The notes beneath the pieces are model-generated. The model did not search any database. It saw nothing but the letters and a program-made list of their open reading frames with translations, and was not told the origin of the DNA. The position numbers and the translations under genes were made by a program. Below, piece by piece: positions 51,497-59,015 of a DNA stretch of 64,000 bases. The DNA lies in the NCBI RefSeq assembly GCF_023740735.1, contig NZ_JAMRXH010000004.1, positions 465,689 to 529,688 of the forward strand. Direction: 5' to 3'. Within the stretch, counting starts at the first letter, position 1. The number at the start of each line of letters is the position of its first letter. The stretch is from Nocardia sp. CDC159. GTDB lineage: Bacteria > Actinomycetota > Actinomycetes > Mycobacteriales > Mycobacteriaceae.

Positions 51497-52474
51497 ATGA
51501 GCAGATCACGGAGTTACCTTCGCCAGGTCGTGGCCGCCGGTGTCGTCGCGGTGAGCGCTCTCGCCGCCGCGGGGACAGCGGCCGCGCAGCCGGCCGAGGA
51601 CGAGGCCGGCCGCATCAACAAGGTGGTGGTGATCGGCCTGGACGGCACCATGTTCCGAAAGCTGCAGGCGGCCAACGCCACGCGGCTGCCGCGCTTGGCC
51701 GCCGAGGGTACCGTCGGGCAGCGCTCGATCGCCCCGCACATCACGATCTCCGGTCCGTCGTGGGCGAGTGTGCTGACCGGGGTGTGGGATACCAAGCACG
51801 GCATCCGGGACAACAACTTCACCGCAGCGCCGTTCGCCAAGTATCCGACGGTGTTCACCCGGGTCGAGCAGGCCCGCCCCGCCCTCGACACCCGCTCGAT
51901 CGCCACGTGGGATCGGATCCCGGTCATGAGCGGCAGCGGCAACCCGCACGCCGATGTCAATATCGCCACCCCGAAGCCGCCCGCCGACCCGACCGAGCAG
52001 AAGATCGATTCCGCCACCACCGATCTCGACGTCGCCGCGATCACCGAGCACGGCCCGGATCTGCTGTTCACCCATCTCGACCAGGTCGACACCGCGGGTC
52101 ACGAGCATGGCGGCGCCTCTCGGGAGTACCTCGCGGCCGTGTCGCGCGTCGACGCGCTCGTGGGCCGGATCGTCGATGCCGTCGACGCCCGCGCCAAGGC
52201 CCATCCGCGGGAGCGGTGGAACATCATCGTCACCTGCGACCACGGCCACCGGCCCGGCGGCGGTCACGGCGGGCAAACCGCCGACGAGACGGCCAATTTC
52301 GTCATCACGCGCGGACCGGCGTTCCGCCGCGGCGCGACCGACAACACCCACTCGCTGGTCGATGTGACGCCCACGGTACTGGATCTGCTCGGGGTGGCGC
52401 CCGGCCCGAACTTCGACGGGAAATCCCTGGTGCACAACCGGTCTGCGCGGGCCGCCGGGGAAGCGAGCGAATGA
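51497..52474 (+). CDS. Secreted alkaline phosphatase/phosphodiesterase-superfamily protein
   Basis: The 325-residue protein has a signal peptide (RSYLRQVVAAGVVAVSALAAAG, cleavage near AAAQ at about 31) and an alkaline phosphatase-superfamily domain. The metal-site motifs are VVIGLDGTM (first Asp), ISGPSWASVLTG (nucleophile Ser/Thr region), FTHLDQVDTAGHEHGG (Asp/His ligands), and TCDHGHRPGGGHGG (Asp-His and His ligands). It resembles secreted nucleotide pyrophosphatase/phosphodiesterases of about this size. Substrate unknown. Its stop lies three bases from the stop of the converging DUF1445 gene. Confidence 0.87.
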   Translation: MSRSRSYLRQVVAAGVVAVSALAAAGTAAAQPAEDEAGRINKVVVIGLDGTMFRKLQAANATRLPRLAAEGTVGQRSIAPHITISGPSWASVLTGVWDTKHGIRDNNFTAAPFAKYPTVFTRVEQARPALDTRSIATWDRIPVMSGSGNPHADVNIATPKPPADPTEQKIDSATTDLDVAAITEHGPDLLFTHLDQVDTAGHEHGGASREYLAAVSRVDALVGRIVDAVDARAKAHPRERWNIIVTCDHGHRPGGGHGGQTADETANFVITRGPAFRRGATDNTHSLVDVTPTVLDLLGVAPGPNFDGKSLVHNRSARAAGEASE

Positions 52475-52477
52475 CGG

Positions 52478-53266
52478 TCAGAGCTCGGTGTGGTCGTCCG
52501 GCAGATCGGTGAGGAACATGTGACCCGGGGCGTGCGTGATCGCCAGCGGCGGGGAAGACGCTGCGATCACCGCCTGCGGGGTCACTCCGCAGGCCCAGAA
52601 CACCGGAATCTCATCGGGTTCCGGCTCGATCGCCGCACCGAAGTCGGGTCGGGCCAGGTCGGCGATGCCGAGGGCCGACGGGTCGCCGATGTGCATCGGT
52701 GCGCCGTGCGCCAGCGGCAGTTCCGCGGTGACGCGGCGGGCCGTCTCGACCTGGTCGCGGTGGATCGGACGCATCGATACGACGACCGGACCGTGGAATC
52801 GCCCGGCCGGAGTGCACGGCCGCGAGGTGACGAACATGGCGACATTGCGGCCCAATTCCTGGTGCCGCAGGCGAACTCCGGCCGCCCGCAACCGTGCCTC
52901 GGCGGTGAAGCTGCAGCCGAGCAGAAAGGCCACCGCGTCTTCGGGCCACACGTCGCGCACATCGGTCGGCTCGTCGACCAACCGGCCGTGCCGATAGACG
53001 CGGTAGCGCGGGAGATCGGTCCGCAGATCCGCCCCGGGCGCGGCCGTCCTCGGCCGCGGGTCGCCCGGTGCGGTCCGCTCGATCAACGGCAGCGGTCCCG
53101 GGTTGGCCCGGCACAGATCCTCGAACTCCGCGGCCGCCTCGGCGGGTAGCACGACGAGATTCGCCTGGACGTATCCGGGACACATCCCGGTCGTCGGTCG
53201 CGTCCACGTGCCCTCCCGAAATCGCAGCCGAACCTCGGCGGGGCGAGCGTGGGTTCGGTCTTGCAC
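52478..53266 (-). CDS. DUF1445/D-glutamate cyclase-like (putative hydro-lyase) protein
   Basis: The 262-residue protein belongs to the DUF1445 family (once annotated hydro-lyase), whose best-known relative is the D-glutamate cyclase half of a mitochondrial protein. Signatures are TGMCPGYVQANLVVLP near the N-terminus, DAVAFLLGCSFTAEARLR, VVSMRPI, HIGDPSALGI and the C-terminal PVFWACGVTPQAVI ... ITHAPGHMFLTDL. Conserved Cys, His and Asp may form the active site; the bacterial substrate is unknown. It is divergent from the VOC gene and shares with it the tandem operators. Confidence 0.85.
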   Translation of the reverse strand: MQDRTHARPAEVRLRFREGTWTRPTTGMCPGYVQANLVVLPAEAAAEFEDLCRANPGPLPLIERTAPGDPRPRTAAPGADLRTDLPRYRVYRHGRLVDEPTDVRDVWPEDAVAFLLGCSFTAEARLRAAGVRLRHQELGRNVAMFVTSRPCTPAGRFHGPVVVSMRPIHRDQVETARRVTAELPLAHGAPMHIGDPSALGIADLARPDFGAAIEPEPDEIPVFWACGVTPQAVIAASSPPLAITHAPGHMFLTDLPDDHTEL

Positions 53267-53296
53267 GTATCGATGGTAGCCGCGGACCGACCATCG

Positions 53297-53345
53297 CGTA
53301 GGGAAAATCCTACGGTTGACAGGTAGGAAAACTCCTACCTATAGT
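53297..53345 (+). promoter_or_regulatory. Strong promoter with two tandem operator dyads
   Basis: TTGACA (53316-53321) and TATAGT (53340-53345), 18 bases apart, form a near-perfect promoter with a predicted start at about 53352, i.e. at the ATG of the VOC gene (leaderless). The spacer contains the perfect dyad AGGTAGGA-AAAC-TCCTACCT (53321-53340), and a related dyad CGTAGG-gaaaat-CCTACG (53297-53314) lies 25 bp upstream, centre to centre. Both share GTAGG(n6)CCTAC. A repressor would block the VOC gene and perhaps the divergent DUF1445 gene. Confidence 0.75.
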
Positions 53346-53352
53346 CATCGTC

Positions 53353-53724
53353 ATGACGATTTCTCAGATCGGAAAGATCACGGCCTTCGTCTCCGACCAG
53401 GACCGGGCCAAGAAGTTCTACACCGAGGTGCTCGGCTTCGCCGTCCGCGCCGACGACGTGGTCGGCGACAACCGCTGGCTCGAGGTGGCTCCGGGGCCGG
53501 GCGGCGCCTCGATCATCCTGCACACCCCGTTCCCCGGCGCGAGCCCCGGAACGCTGTCCGGCGTCATGTTCGACAGCCCGGATATCGATGCGACCGTGGC
53601 CCGGCTGCGGGAGGCCGGCGCCGATGTCGACGGACCGAACGAGTTGCCGTGGGGGCGGCAGGCCACCTTCGCCGATCCGGACGGCAACTCCTACGTGCTC
53701 GCCGCAACGGATTCGGCGCGGTGA
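53353..53724 (+). CDS. VOC-superfamily (glyoxalase/bleomycin resistance-like) protein
   Basis: The 123-residue protein is one VOC unit: two beta-alpha-beta-beta-beta modules (KITAFVSDQDRAKKFYTEVLGFAVR and FDSPDIDATVARLREAGADV), closing ATFADPDGNSYVLAA with the metal-ligand-type aspartate/tyrosine region. Such proteins are small dioxygenases, glyoxalases or antibiotic-binding proteins; the substrate cannot be named. It appears to be leaderless, controlled by the tandem dyads upstream. Its stop overlaps by four bases (GTGA) the start of a broken ABC-transporter gene. Confidence 0.87.
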   Translation: MTISQIGKITAFVSDQDRAKKFYTEVLGFAVRADDVVGDNRWLEVAPGPGGASIILHTPFPGASPGTLSGVMFDSPDIDATVARLREAGADVDGPNELPWGRQATFADPDGNSYVLAATDSAR

Positions 53725-53883
53725 CAACCCTTTTCGAGGCGCGCGGTGTCATCAAGCGGTTCGGTGACACCGTGGCGCCGGCGGCTTCGAACACTCCGGC
53801 GGGTACGACGTCGTGACGGCGCTGCCCGGTGCCTCGGTATCCTCGGGCTCGCCGCCGCCCTGGCGCTGTTGCGGCGGCGTTGA
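53721..53883 (+). pseudogene. Deletion scar of an ABC transporter operon (ATPase start fused to permease end)
   Basis: GTG at 53721, overlapping the VOC stop, starts the peptide MTTLFEARGVIKRFGDTVA, a classical N-terminus of an ABC ATP-binding protein up to just before Walker A. It then runs into unrelated sequence and stops. The same stretch ends, in another frame, with LGILGLAAALALLRRR and stop at 53883, a typical last helix of an ABC-2-type permease, preceded after a frameshift by the GGYDVVTALPGA segment. I infer that most of an ATPase-permease gene pair was deleted, leaving both outer ends. Confidence 0.6.
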
Positions 53884-53904
53884 GGACCGACGGAACGAGG
53901 GCCG

Positions 53905-54267
53905 ATGCCGCATCGCGTGAAATCCAGCAGTACCGACCTGGTATTCGGTGCGCTCGCCAACCCGACCCGGCGCGAGATCCTCGACCTGCTGCTCGACGGG
54001 GAGCAGACGGTGCAGGCGATCGCCGACCGGTTCGATATGGCCCGGCCCAGCGTGTCCGAACATCTGAAGGTGTTGCGCGACTGCGGTCTGGTCGCCGAGG
54101 AGAAGCGCGGGCGCTACCGGTACTACCGAGTGGAGCCGCAACCGTTGCACGAATTGCAAACCTGGCTCGATCCGTTCGAACGATTCTGGCGGGCCAGACT
54201 ACGCGACCTGGGCACGGTGCTCGACACCATGTCCGACTCCGACGACAGAACGGAAGCCGAGCGGTGA
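53905..54267 (+). CDS. ArsR/SmtB-family transcriptional regulator
   Basis: The 120-residue winged-helix regulator has LVFGALANPTRREILDLLLDGEQTV, the recognition helix region ARPSVSEHLKVLRDCGLV and the beta wing EEKRGRYRYYRVEP. It lacks the CxC alpha3 metal motif, so it is of the metal-independent ArsR type that is usually paired with an SRPBCC (AHSA1) protein, as here, with a GTGA overlap to the next gene. Such regulators typically repress their own operon. Whether it binds the tandem dyads 550 bp upstream is unknown. Confidence 0.9.
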   Translation: MPHRVKSSSTDLVFGALANPTRREILDLLLDGEQTVQAIADRFDMARPSVSEHLKVLRDCGLVAEEKRGRYRYYRVEPQPLHELQTWLDPFERFWRARLRDLGTVLDTMSDSDDRTEAER

Positions 54268-54707
54268 CCGACGACCTCACCACCATCGAACTCGACCACT
54301 TCTACCCCCATGCACCCGAGAAGGTCTGGCGCGCACTGACCACACCGGACCTCATGGCCCAGTGGATGATGCGGCCCACCGGCTTCGAGCCCGTGGTCGG
54401 CAACGTCTTCCACATGCGGGGCCGAGCCGTTCCGCAAACCGGCTTCTCCGGCGAAATCCGCTGCGAGGTTCTGGAACTCACCGCCCCCAAACGCCTGTCC
54501 CTCGGCTGGTGCGACGCCCAGGCCGCCGCCGATCCTGGCTGGGTCGTCACCTGGGAACTGCACCCCGAGGGCACCGGCACCCGACTCCTGTTCACCCACA
54601 CCGGCTTCGACCCCGACGACCCGAAATCCCAACTCTCCCGCCAGATCATGCGCGGAGGCTGGCCCGGAATGCTCGCTCGCCTGGAACAGTCCCTCCCCAC
54701 CGCCTGA
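54264..54707 (+). CDS. SRPBCC (AHSA1/START-fold) domain protein
   Basis: The 147-residue protein has the AHSA1-type SRPBCC fold: TIELDHFYPHAPEKVWRALT at the N-terminus, LMAQWMMRPTGFEPVVGNVFHMR, GEIRCEVLELTAPKRLSLGW, VTWELHPEGTGTRLLFTHTGFD and the C-terminal amphipathic helix GGWPGMLARLEQSL. These proteins bind hydrophobic ligands. It starts at a GTG overlapping the ArsR stop by four bases; an upstream ORF start has no support. The ArsR-SRPBCC pair is a recurring arrangement in actinobacteria; the ligand is unknown. Confidence 0.9.
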   Translation: MTDDLTTIELDHFYPHAPEKVWRALTTPDLMAQWMMRPTGFEPVVGNVFHMRGRAVPQTGFSGEIRCEVLELTAPKRLSLGWCDAQAAADPGWVVTWELHPEGTGTRLLFTHTGFDPDDPKSQLSRQIMRGGWPGMLARLEQSLPTA

Positions 54708-54723
54708 CACCGCGGGCGGATAT

Positions 54724-54757
54724 GCGAGGGCCCCGAAGCCTGCCTCGGGGCCCTCGC
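54724..54757. terminator. Hairpin terminator between convergent SRPBCC and secreted protein genes
   Basis: GCGAGGGCCCCGA pairs perfectly with TCGGGGCCCTCGC (13 bp, 8-base loop), 16 bases after the SRPBCC stop. It lies between two convergent genes and can serve both. Confidence 0.85.
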
Positions 54758-54797
54758 GACCGGGAGGTCGCGGTTCGTTTACGAATACCGGCGCGAG

Positions 54798-55508
54798 TTA
54801 TTCACCACCGGTGGACGCGCCGCCCTCGCCGGCGCCGTCGCCCTGGCCGCCCGCATTGCCGGACGGGTCGCTCTCGCCCTCTGTCGTGCCGGTGCTGTCG
54901 TCCTCGCTGGGACCCTGCTTGCCCGGCTTCTTCTTCTTGTCCTGGGAGCCGCCTTTTGGTGTCGCATCATCTTCGGTCTTTCCACCGAACATGTTGCCCA
55001 GACCGGGGAACAGGTCATTCAACCCATTCAGCGCGGCACCGGGATCGCCGCCCCCGAAATCGGTCAGGCCACCGGGGACGCCGGGCACCTGCGGCATCTT
55101 GGGTAGGCCACCCCCGAGCCCGGGCAGGGTGCCGTTCTGCTGCTGGTCCTCCTGGCCGCCCTGCTTGTCCTGCTTTCCTTGGCCGCCCTGCTTGCCCTGC
55201 TTGTTCTGGCCGCCTTGGCTGCCGCCCTGCTTGCCCTGCTCACTCTGGCTGCCTTGGCCGCTCTGGCCGCTCTGGCCGTTTTGCCCGCCCTGGCCGCCTT
55301 GGCCGCTGCGGCCGCCCTGGCCACCTTCGCCACCCTGGCCGCCTTCGTTACCGGGACCGGCGAGGCCGAAGCCCGGGACACTTGGGTTAGCAGGTGAGTT
55401 GCTATTAGGAACCGCGACCGCCGGTGCTGCGGCCGCCAATGACATGAGACCGGCCGATACTGCTGCGACGGTCCACTTCAGGATTCGCGACGTTCGGTAT
55501 GTGGTCAT
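54798..55508 (-). CDS. Secreted low-complexity Gly/Gln-rich protein
   Basis: The 236-residue protein has a signal peptide (basic RTSRILKW, hydrophobic TVAAVSAGLMSLAAAA, cleavage near AVAVPN). The mature chain has no globular domain I can see: residues about 50-130 are built from short GGQ, GQGG and KQGG units; a GGLP/PGVPGGL middle follows, then a KKKKPGKQG and acidic Ser/Thr/Gly-rich tail. It is probably a disordered, surface-exposed or cell-wall-associated protein. The ATG at 55508 has no strong ribosome binding site; GTG at 55514 is possible. A 7-bp dyad overlaps the start codon. Function unknown. Confidence 0.6.
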   Translation of the reverse strand: MTTYRTSRILKWTVAAVSAGLMSLAAAAPAVAVPNSNSPANPSVPGFGLAGPGNEGGQGGEGGQGGRSGQGGQGGQNGQSGQSGQGSQSEQGKQGGSQGGQNKQGKQGGQGKQDKQGGQEDQQQNGTLPGLGGGLPKMPQVPGVPGGLTDFGGGDPGAALNGLNDLFPGLGNMFGGKTEDDATPKGGSQDKKKKPGKQGPSEDDSTGTTEGESDPSGNAGGQGDGAGEGGASTGGE

Positions 55509-55516
55509 TACCACAT
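55499..55516. promoter_or_regulatory. Perfect dyad covering the start codon of the Gly/Gln-rich gene
   Basis: ATGTGGT-CATT-ACCACAT (7-4-7) is a perfect inverted repeat centred on the start codon, in an AT-rich stretch unlike its surroundings. It could be an operator or an RNA hairpin that hides the start. Confidence 0.45.
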
Positions 55517-55760
55517 TAAATAACGACCTGACGGTTTTGAGCAGGCGTTTGATGAAATCAGCGTGTCGCGCACTCGGGCGTGTCGATAATAGCTGGTCAA
55601 TAGCTGTTTGTCGGCAGCTAACTGGCGAGGCGGGTGTAGCAAACTTTGCGGACGCCCAGAGGACGCAACAACGCCGACCGGTCGCGCTGCCCAGAGGGAC
55701 GGGGCGCGCGGTTCCCGGTCGGCGTTCGGGGTGACCACCCGACCTGGTCACCACGGTGGG

Positions 55761-55787
55761 GCTGGGCCGGATTCCGGTCGGCCCAGC
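55761..55787 (-). terminator. Hairpin terminator of sigB
   Basis: GCTGGGCCG and CGGCCCAGC form a 9-bp stem with a 9-base loop, 8 bases after the sigB stop on the minus strand. It lacks a T-run, as is usual here. Confidence 0.65.
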
Positions 55788-55794
55788 GTCTTTG

Positions 55795-56763
55795 TCAGCT
55801 GGCGTAGGCGCGCAGGCGATCCGCCCGCTCACCCTTGCGCAGCTTGGACATGACCTCGCGCTCGATCTGACGTACGCGCTCGCGGGACAGGCCGAACAGC
55901 TTGCCGATCTGGTCCAGCGTGCGCGGCTGGCCGTCGTCGAGGCCGAAGCGCAGCCGGATGACCTGCTGCTCGCGCTCGTCGAGGGTGGCCAGCACGCTGC
56001 GGACGTCGCGGTGCATCAGCCCGGCGATCACCGCGCTCTCGGCGGAGGTGGCCTCGGAGTCCTCGATGAAGTCGCCGAGCGGGGCCTCCTCGTCGTTGCC
56101 GACCGGCATGTCCAGGCTGACCGGGTCGCGGCTGTGGTCGAGCAGGTCGGCGATCTTGTCGACCGGGATGCCGGACTCGGTGGCCAGTTCCTCGTCGGTG
56201 GCCTCGCGACCCAGCTGCTGATGCAGTTCGCGCTTGATCCGGGCCAGCTTGTTGACCTGCTCGACGAGGTGGACGGGCAGCCGGATGGTGCGGCTCTGGT
56301 CGGCCATACCGCGGGTGATGGCCTGCCGGATCCACCAGGTGGCGTAGGTCGAGAACTTGAAGCCCTTGGTGTAGTCGAACTTCTCCATCGCCCGGATGAG
56401 GCCGAGGTTGCCCTCCTGGATCAGGTCGAGCAGCGGCATACCGCGACCGGTGTAGCGCTTGGCCAGCGACACCACCAGTCGCAGGTTGGCCTCGAGCAGA
56501 TGCTGCCGGGCGGCCTGTCCGTCGCGGACGATGATCGCCAGATCCCGCTTGCGGCTGGCGGACAATCGCTTACTGGTCTCCAACAGGTGTTGGGCGTAGA
56601 GACCCGCCTCGATGCGCTTGGCCAGCTCGACCTCGTCGGCCGCCGTCAGCAGCGCCGTCTTGCCGATCCCGTTCAGGTACACGCGTACCAGGTCGGCGGC
56701 GGGGCTCTGGGCGTCGAGGTCCGAATCGCTGGCGCGCACTCCAGTGGTGGCGGGGCTTGTCAT
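55795..56763 (-). CDS. sigB: Principal-like sigma factor SigB
   Basis: The 322-residue group 2 sigma-70 factor has the SigB length of mycobacteria (about 323). It has region 1.2 ([16 protein letters not shown]), region 2 ([52 protein letters not shown]), region 3 and region 4 ([28 protein letters not shown]). It supports growth transition and stress survival. AGGAGG lies eight bases before the ATG. The ECF-type promoter upstream suggests control by SigE/SigH-like factors. A terminator follows. In mycobacteria ideR is adjacent; here it lies about 12 kb away. Confidence 0.97.
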   Translation of the reverse strand: MTSPATTGVRASDSDLDAQSPAADLVRVYLNGIGKTALLTAADEVELAKRIEAGLYAQHLLETSKRLSASRKRDLAIIVRDGQAARQHLLEANLRLVVSLAKRYTGRGMPLLDLIQEGNLGLIRAMEKFDYTKGFKFSTYATWWIRQAITRGMADQSRTIRLPVHLVEQVNKLARIKRELHQQLGREATDEELATESGIPVDKIADLLDHSRDPVSLDMPVGNDEEAPLGDFIEDSEATSAESAVIAGLMHRDVRSVLATLDEREQQVIRLRFGLDDGQPRTLDQIGKLFGLSRERVRQIEREVMSKLRKGERADRLRAYAS

Positions 56764-56797
56764 GACTTGCCTCCTGTCGGTGGTGTCTCACTCCGAA

Positions 56798-56824
56798 CAA
56801 CGGACCCGACACGGGTAAAGTTCC
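56798..56824 (-). promoter_or_regulatory. ECF-type (SigE/SigH-like) promoter of sigB
   Basis: On the minus strand GGAAC (56824-56820) is followed after 17 bases by CGTTG (56802-56798). This is the consensus of SigE/SigH-type promoters (GGAAC-N16/18-CGTT) and matches the known stress-responsive promoter of mycobacterial sigB. The predicted start is about 30 bases upstream of the sigB ATG. Confidence 0.8.
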
Positions 56825-57027
56825 CCGCGCCGATCGCCGTAAACCGCGCTGAACTGCGGTTTTCATCACTCCCATCTGAGAAGTTCCTAAGAAGGAACCC
56901 CCTGGGGAACGAGTGCACCCGGCGTGGCCGGGCGGCGACACGGCGGGAATCAATCCGTGACTGTGTGCACCGTTGCTTCCGGTGAGGCCTACCCGGAGGG
57001 CGGGGCGGTAAGCCTCTCGGCTCGAGA

Positions 57028-58554
57028 TCACACAGTGTCGACCGGGTGGATCAGTCCGTGCCGGACCAATCCGGTGGTCACCGCGAGCGCGGCCGCCCGG
57101 AACTCCGGGGTGGCCTCCGTGCCGGTGTGGCCGATCGCGAGCAGATCGACCAGTTCTTCCAACGGCAGGCCGTCGCGGCGCATTCCCGCGAGCAGGGCGG
57201 CGGCGGTGTCGTCGATCTCGTGCTGCCAGCGCGGACCGTCGCCGCGGTGCACCCGGACCACCCGCTGCTGCCAGCCGTCGTCGCCGGGCAGGAACACCCG
57301 TTCCAGCGCGGTGGCCCGGTCGACCTCGAAACGCGAGGCCCAGGCGAGGTTTTCGTCGGCGGCGAGCCCGCGCAGCCAGGCCGAGCGCTCGAAGTAGCGG
57401 ACGGCCTCCGCGCCGAGCGGATCGTCGAAACCATGGGTGAGGTCCTCGGCGAGCAGTTCGGTGGGCCCGTCGATGGCGCGCAGATAGACGAAGCCGAAGC
57501 CGATGCCCTCCACCTGGGCCGCCGCGAAGGCGTCCAGCCACCGTTCGGCGCGCCGCTGGACCGCGCGATCGCGCGGGTCGAGGCCGGCGTCGCGCAACCA
57601 GGTTCCGACGTAGAGAGCGGGGTCGGCGATATCGCGCTGCACGATCCAGGCATCGACGCCGTGATCGGGCAGCCACGAGGAGACCCGGGTCCGCCAGTCC
57701 TCACCCGCCACATGCACCCAGGAGGCCAGCATGGCCGCGGTGCCACCGGGATTCAGCAACCGCGGCGCCTGGCCGATCACCAGTTCGCTCGCGCCGTCCA
57801 GCGCCAGCCCCGAATCGCGGTAGGTGTGCTCGACGCGCGCCGGACCCACCACGAACGGCGGATTGGCCACCACCTGATCGAAGCGCCGCCCGGCCACCGG
57901 CTCGAACCAGGAGCCCTCGCGCAGTTCGATGTCCAGCCCGTTGAGCGCGGCGGTCGCCTCGGCCAGCCACAGCGCGCGCGAGCTGACATCGGTCCCGGTG
58001 ACGGTGTTCGCATAGGAGCAGGCGTGCACGGCCTGTACGCCGCAGCCGGTGCCCAGATCGAGCACCGAGCCGACCGGGCGGGTCGGCGTGGCGCGCAGCA
58101 GCGACAGCGACGCCTGGCCGACGCCCAGGACATGTTCGGCGCTCAGCGCGCGCCGGTGCATCGAATCGTCGAGATCGGAGAGCACCCAGCGATTGCCCGC
58201 GCCCAGATCCAGCGGTCGCAGATCCAGCGCGGCACGGACCGTTGCGCCGTCGCGGTCGAGCAGCCCGGCCGCGACCGCGCGCTCGACGGGCACCGGCGCC
58301 AGCGCCGCGGCCACCTCGGACTCGGGCACCGCATCGCCGAGCAGCAGCAGCCGGACCAGCGTGCCGAGCTCCCCGGCGGCGCGGACCGCGCGGCGCACCG
58401 GAACCGGTTCGGAGCGGCCCAGGGCCGCGTGAGCGTCGTCGCCGAGAGCCTCGAGTAGCGAATCGGCGTCGTAGCGGACCCGAGTCAGCGCGGCGCGCAG
58501 GTCCGGGGCGAGTGCGGCGAGCTCGGAGACGGTCGTCGTTCGGTTCGTCGGCAT
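57028..58554 (-). CDS. Methyltransferase with NPPF motif (N5-glutamine/N6-adenine-type)
   Basis: The 508-residue protein has an N-terminal helical domain of about 150 residues, then a class I methyltransferase domain (about 155-330): LDLGTGCGVQAVHA (motif I), TGTDVSSRALWLAEA, LREGSWFEP, and VVANPPFVVG, the Asn-Pro-Pro-Phe motif shared by HemK/PrmC, RsmC and adenine-N6 enzymes. The C-terminal 150 residues are a separate domain. Related large actinobacterial proteins are probably rRNA or protein glutamine methyltransferases; the target is unknown. I use the ATG at 58554; the frame is open 37 more codons. It lies divergent to the DUF485 gene. Confidence 0.85.
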   Translation of the reverse strand: MPTNRTTTVSELAALAPDLRAALTRVRYDADSLLEALGDDAHAALGRSEPVPVRRAVRAAGELGTLVRLLLLGDAVPESEVAAALAPVPVERAVAAGLLDRDGATVRAALDLRPLDLGAGNRWVLSDLDDSMHRRALSAEHVLGVGQASLSLLRATPTRPVGSVLDLGTGCGVQAVHACSYANTVTGTDVSSRALWLAEATAALNGLDIELREGSWFEPVAGRRFDQVVANPPFVVGPARVEHTYRDSGLALDGASELVIGQAPRLLNPGGTAAMLASWVHVAGEDWRTRVSSWLPDHGVDAWIVQRDIADPALYVGTWLRDAGLDPRDRAVQRRAERWLDAFAAAQVEGIGFGFVYLRAIDGPTELLAEDLTHGFDDPLGAEAVRYFERSAWLRGLAADENLAWASRFEVDRATALERVFLPGDDGWQQRVVRVHRGDGPRWQHEIDDTAAALLAGMRRDGLPLEELVDLLAIGHTGTEATPEFRAAALAVTTGLVRHGLIHPVDTV

Positions 58555-58679
58555 AGCTGCGAACTCTGCCACCGCAACCGGCGAGCATTCGCTGTGGGTC
58601 CTGGTTTCCGCCAAGGCATTCGGCGGGCGAAATGTCGGCTTCCTTGGTATTGTGACCAGGCTCACGAGGAGGTAGCGCG

Positions 58680-59015
58680 GTGGCAGAACAGCATGTCGGG
58701 GAGCCGGAGGGGGAGTGGGCCGAGGTCTACGACAGTCCCGAATTCCAGCGCTTACGAAGAAGGTTCCGGCTGTTCGTCTTTCCGATGACGGTGCTGTTCC
58801 TCGCCTGGTACGCGCTGTACGTGCTGCTCGCCGACTACGCCCACGACTTCATGTCCGCGAAGGTGGTCGGCAGTATCAATGTCGGGCTGATCTTCGGTCT
58901 GCTGCAATTCGTTTCGACCTTCGCGATCACCGCGCTGTATGCGCGCTATGCCGGGCGGGAGCTCGATCCCATCGCCGATGAGCTGCGCGAGCGGATGGAG
59001 GGAGCGCACCGATGA
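58680..59015 (+). CDS. DUF485 membrane protein (YjcH-like), partner of ActP
   Basis: The 111-residue protein has two helices (about 40-60 and 75-98) in the DUF485 arrangement: FQRLRRRFRLFVFPMTVLFLAWYALYVLL and VGSINVGLIFGLLQFVSTFAITALYARYA. E. coli YjcH, encoded with ActP, is the type member. It is translationally coupled to the transporter (ATGA overlap) and probably forms a complex or assists its function. It starts at GTG with GAGGAGG seven bases ahead. Confidence 0.93.
   Translation: MAEQHVGEPEGEWAEVYDSPEFQRLRRRFRLFVFPMTVLFLAWYALYVLLADYAHDFMSAKVVGSINVGLIFGLLQFVSTFAITALYARYAGRELDPIADELRERMEGAHR

Noticed and set aside
54940..55380. Possible tandem DNA repeat or CRISPR-like array
   Set aside because: The periodicity comes from Gly/Gln/Lys codons of a low-complexity protein; there are no identical repeats of constant spacing with unique spacers.
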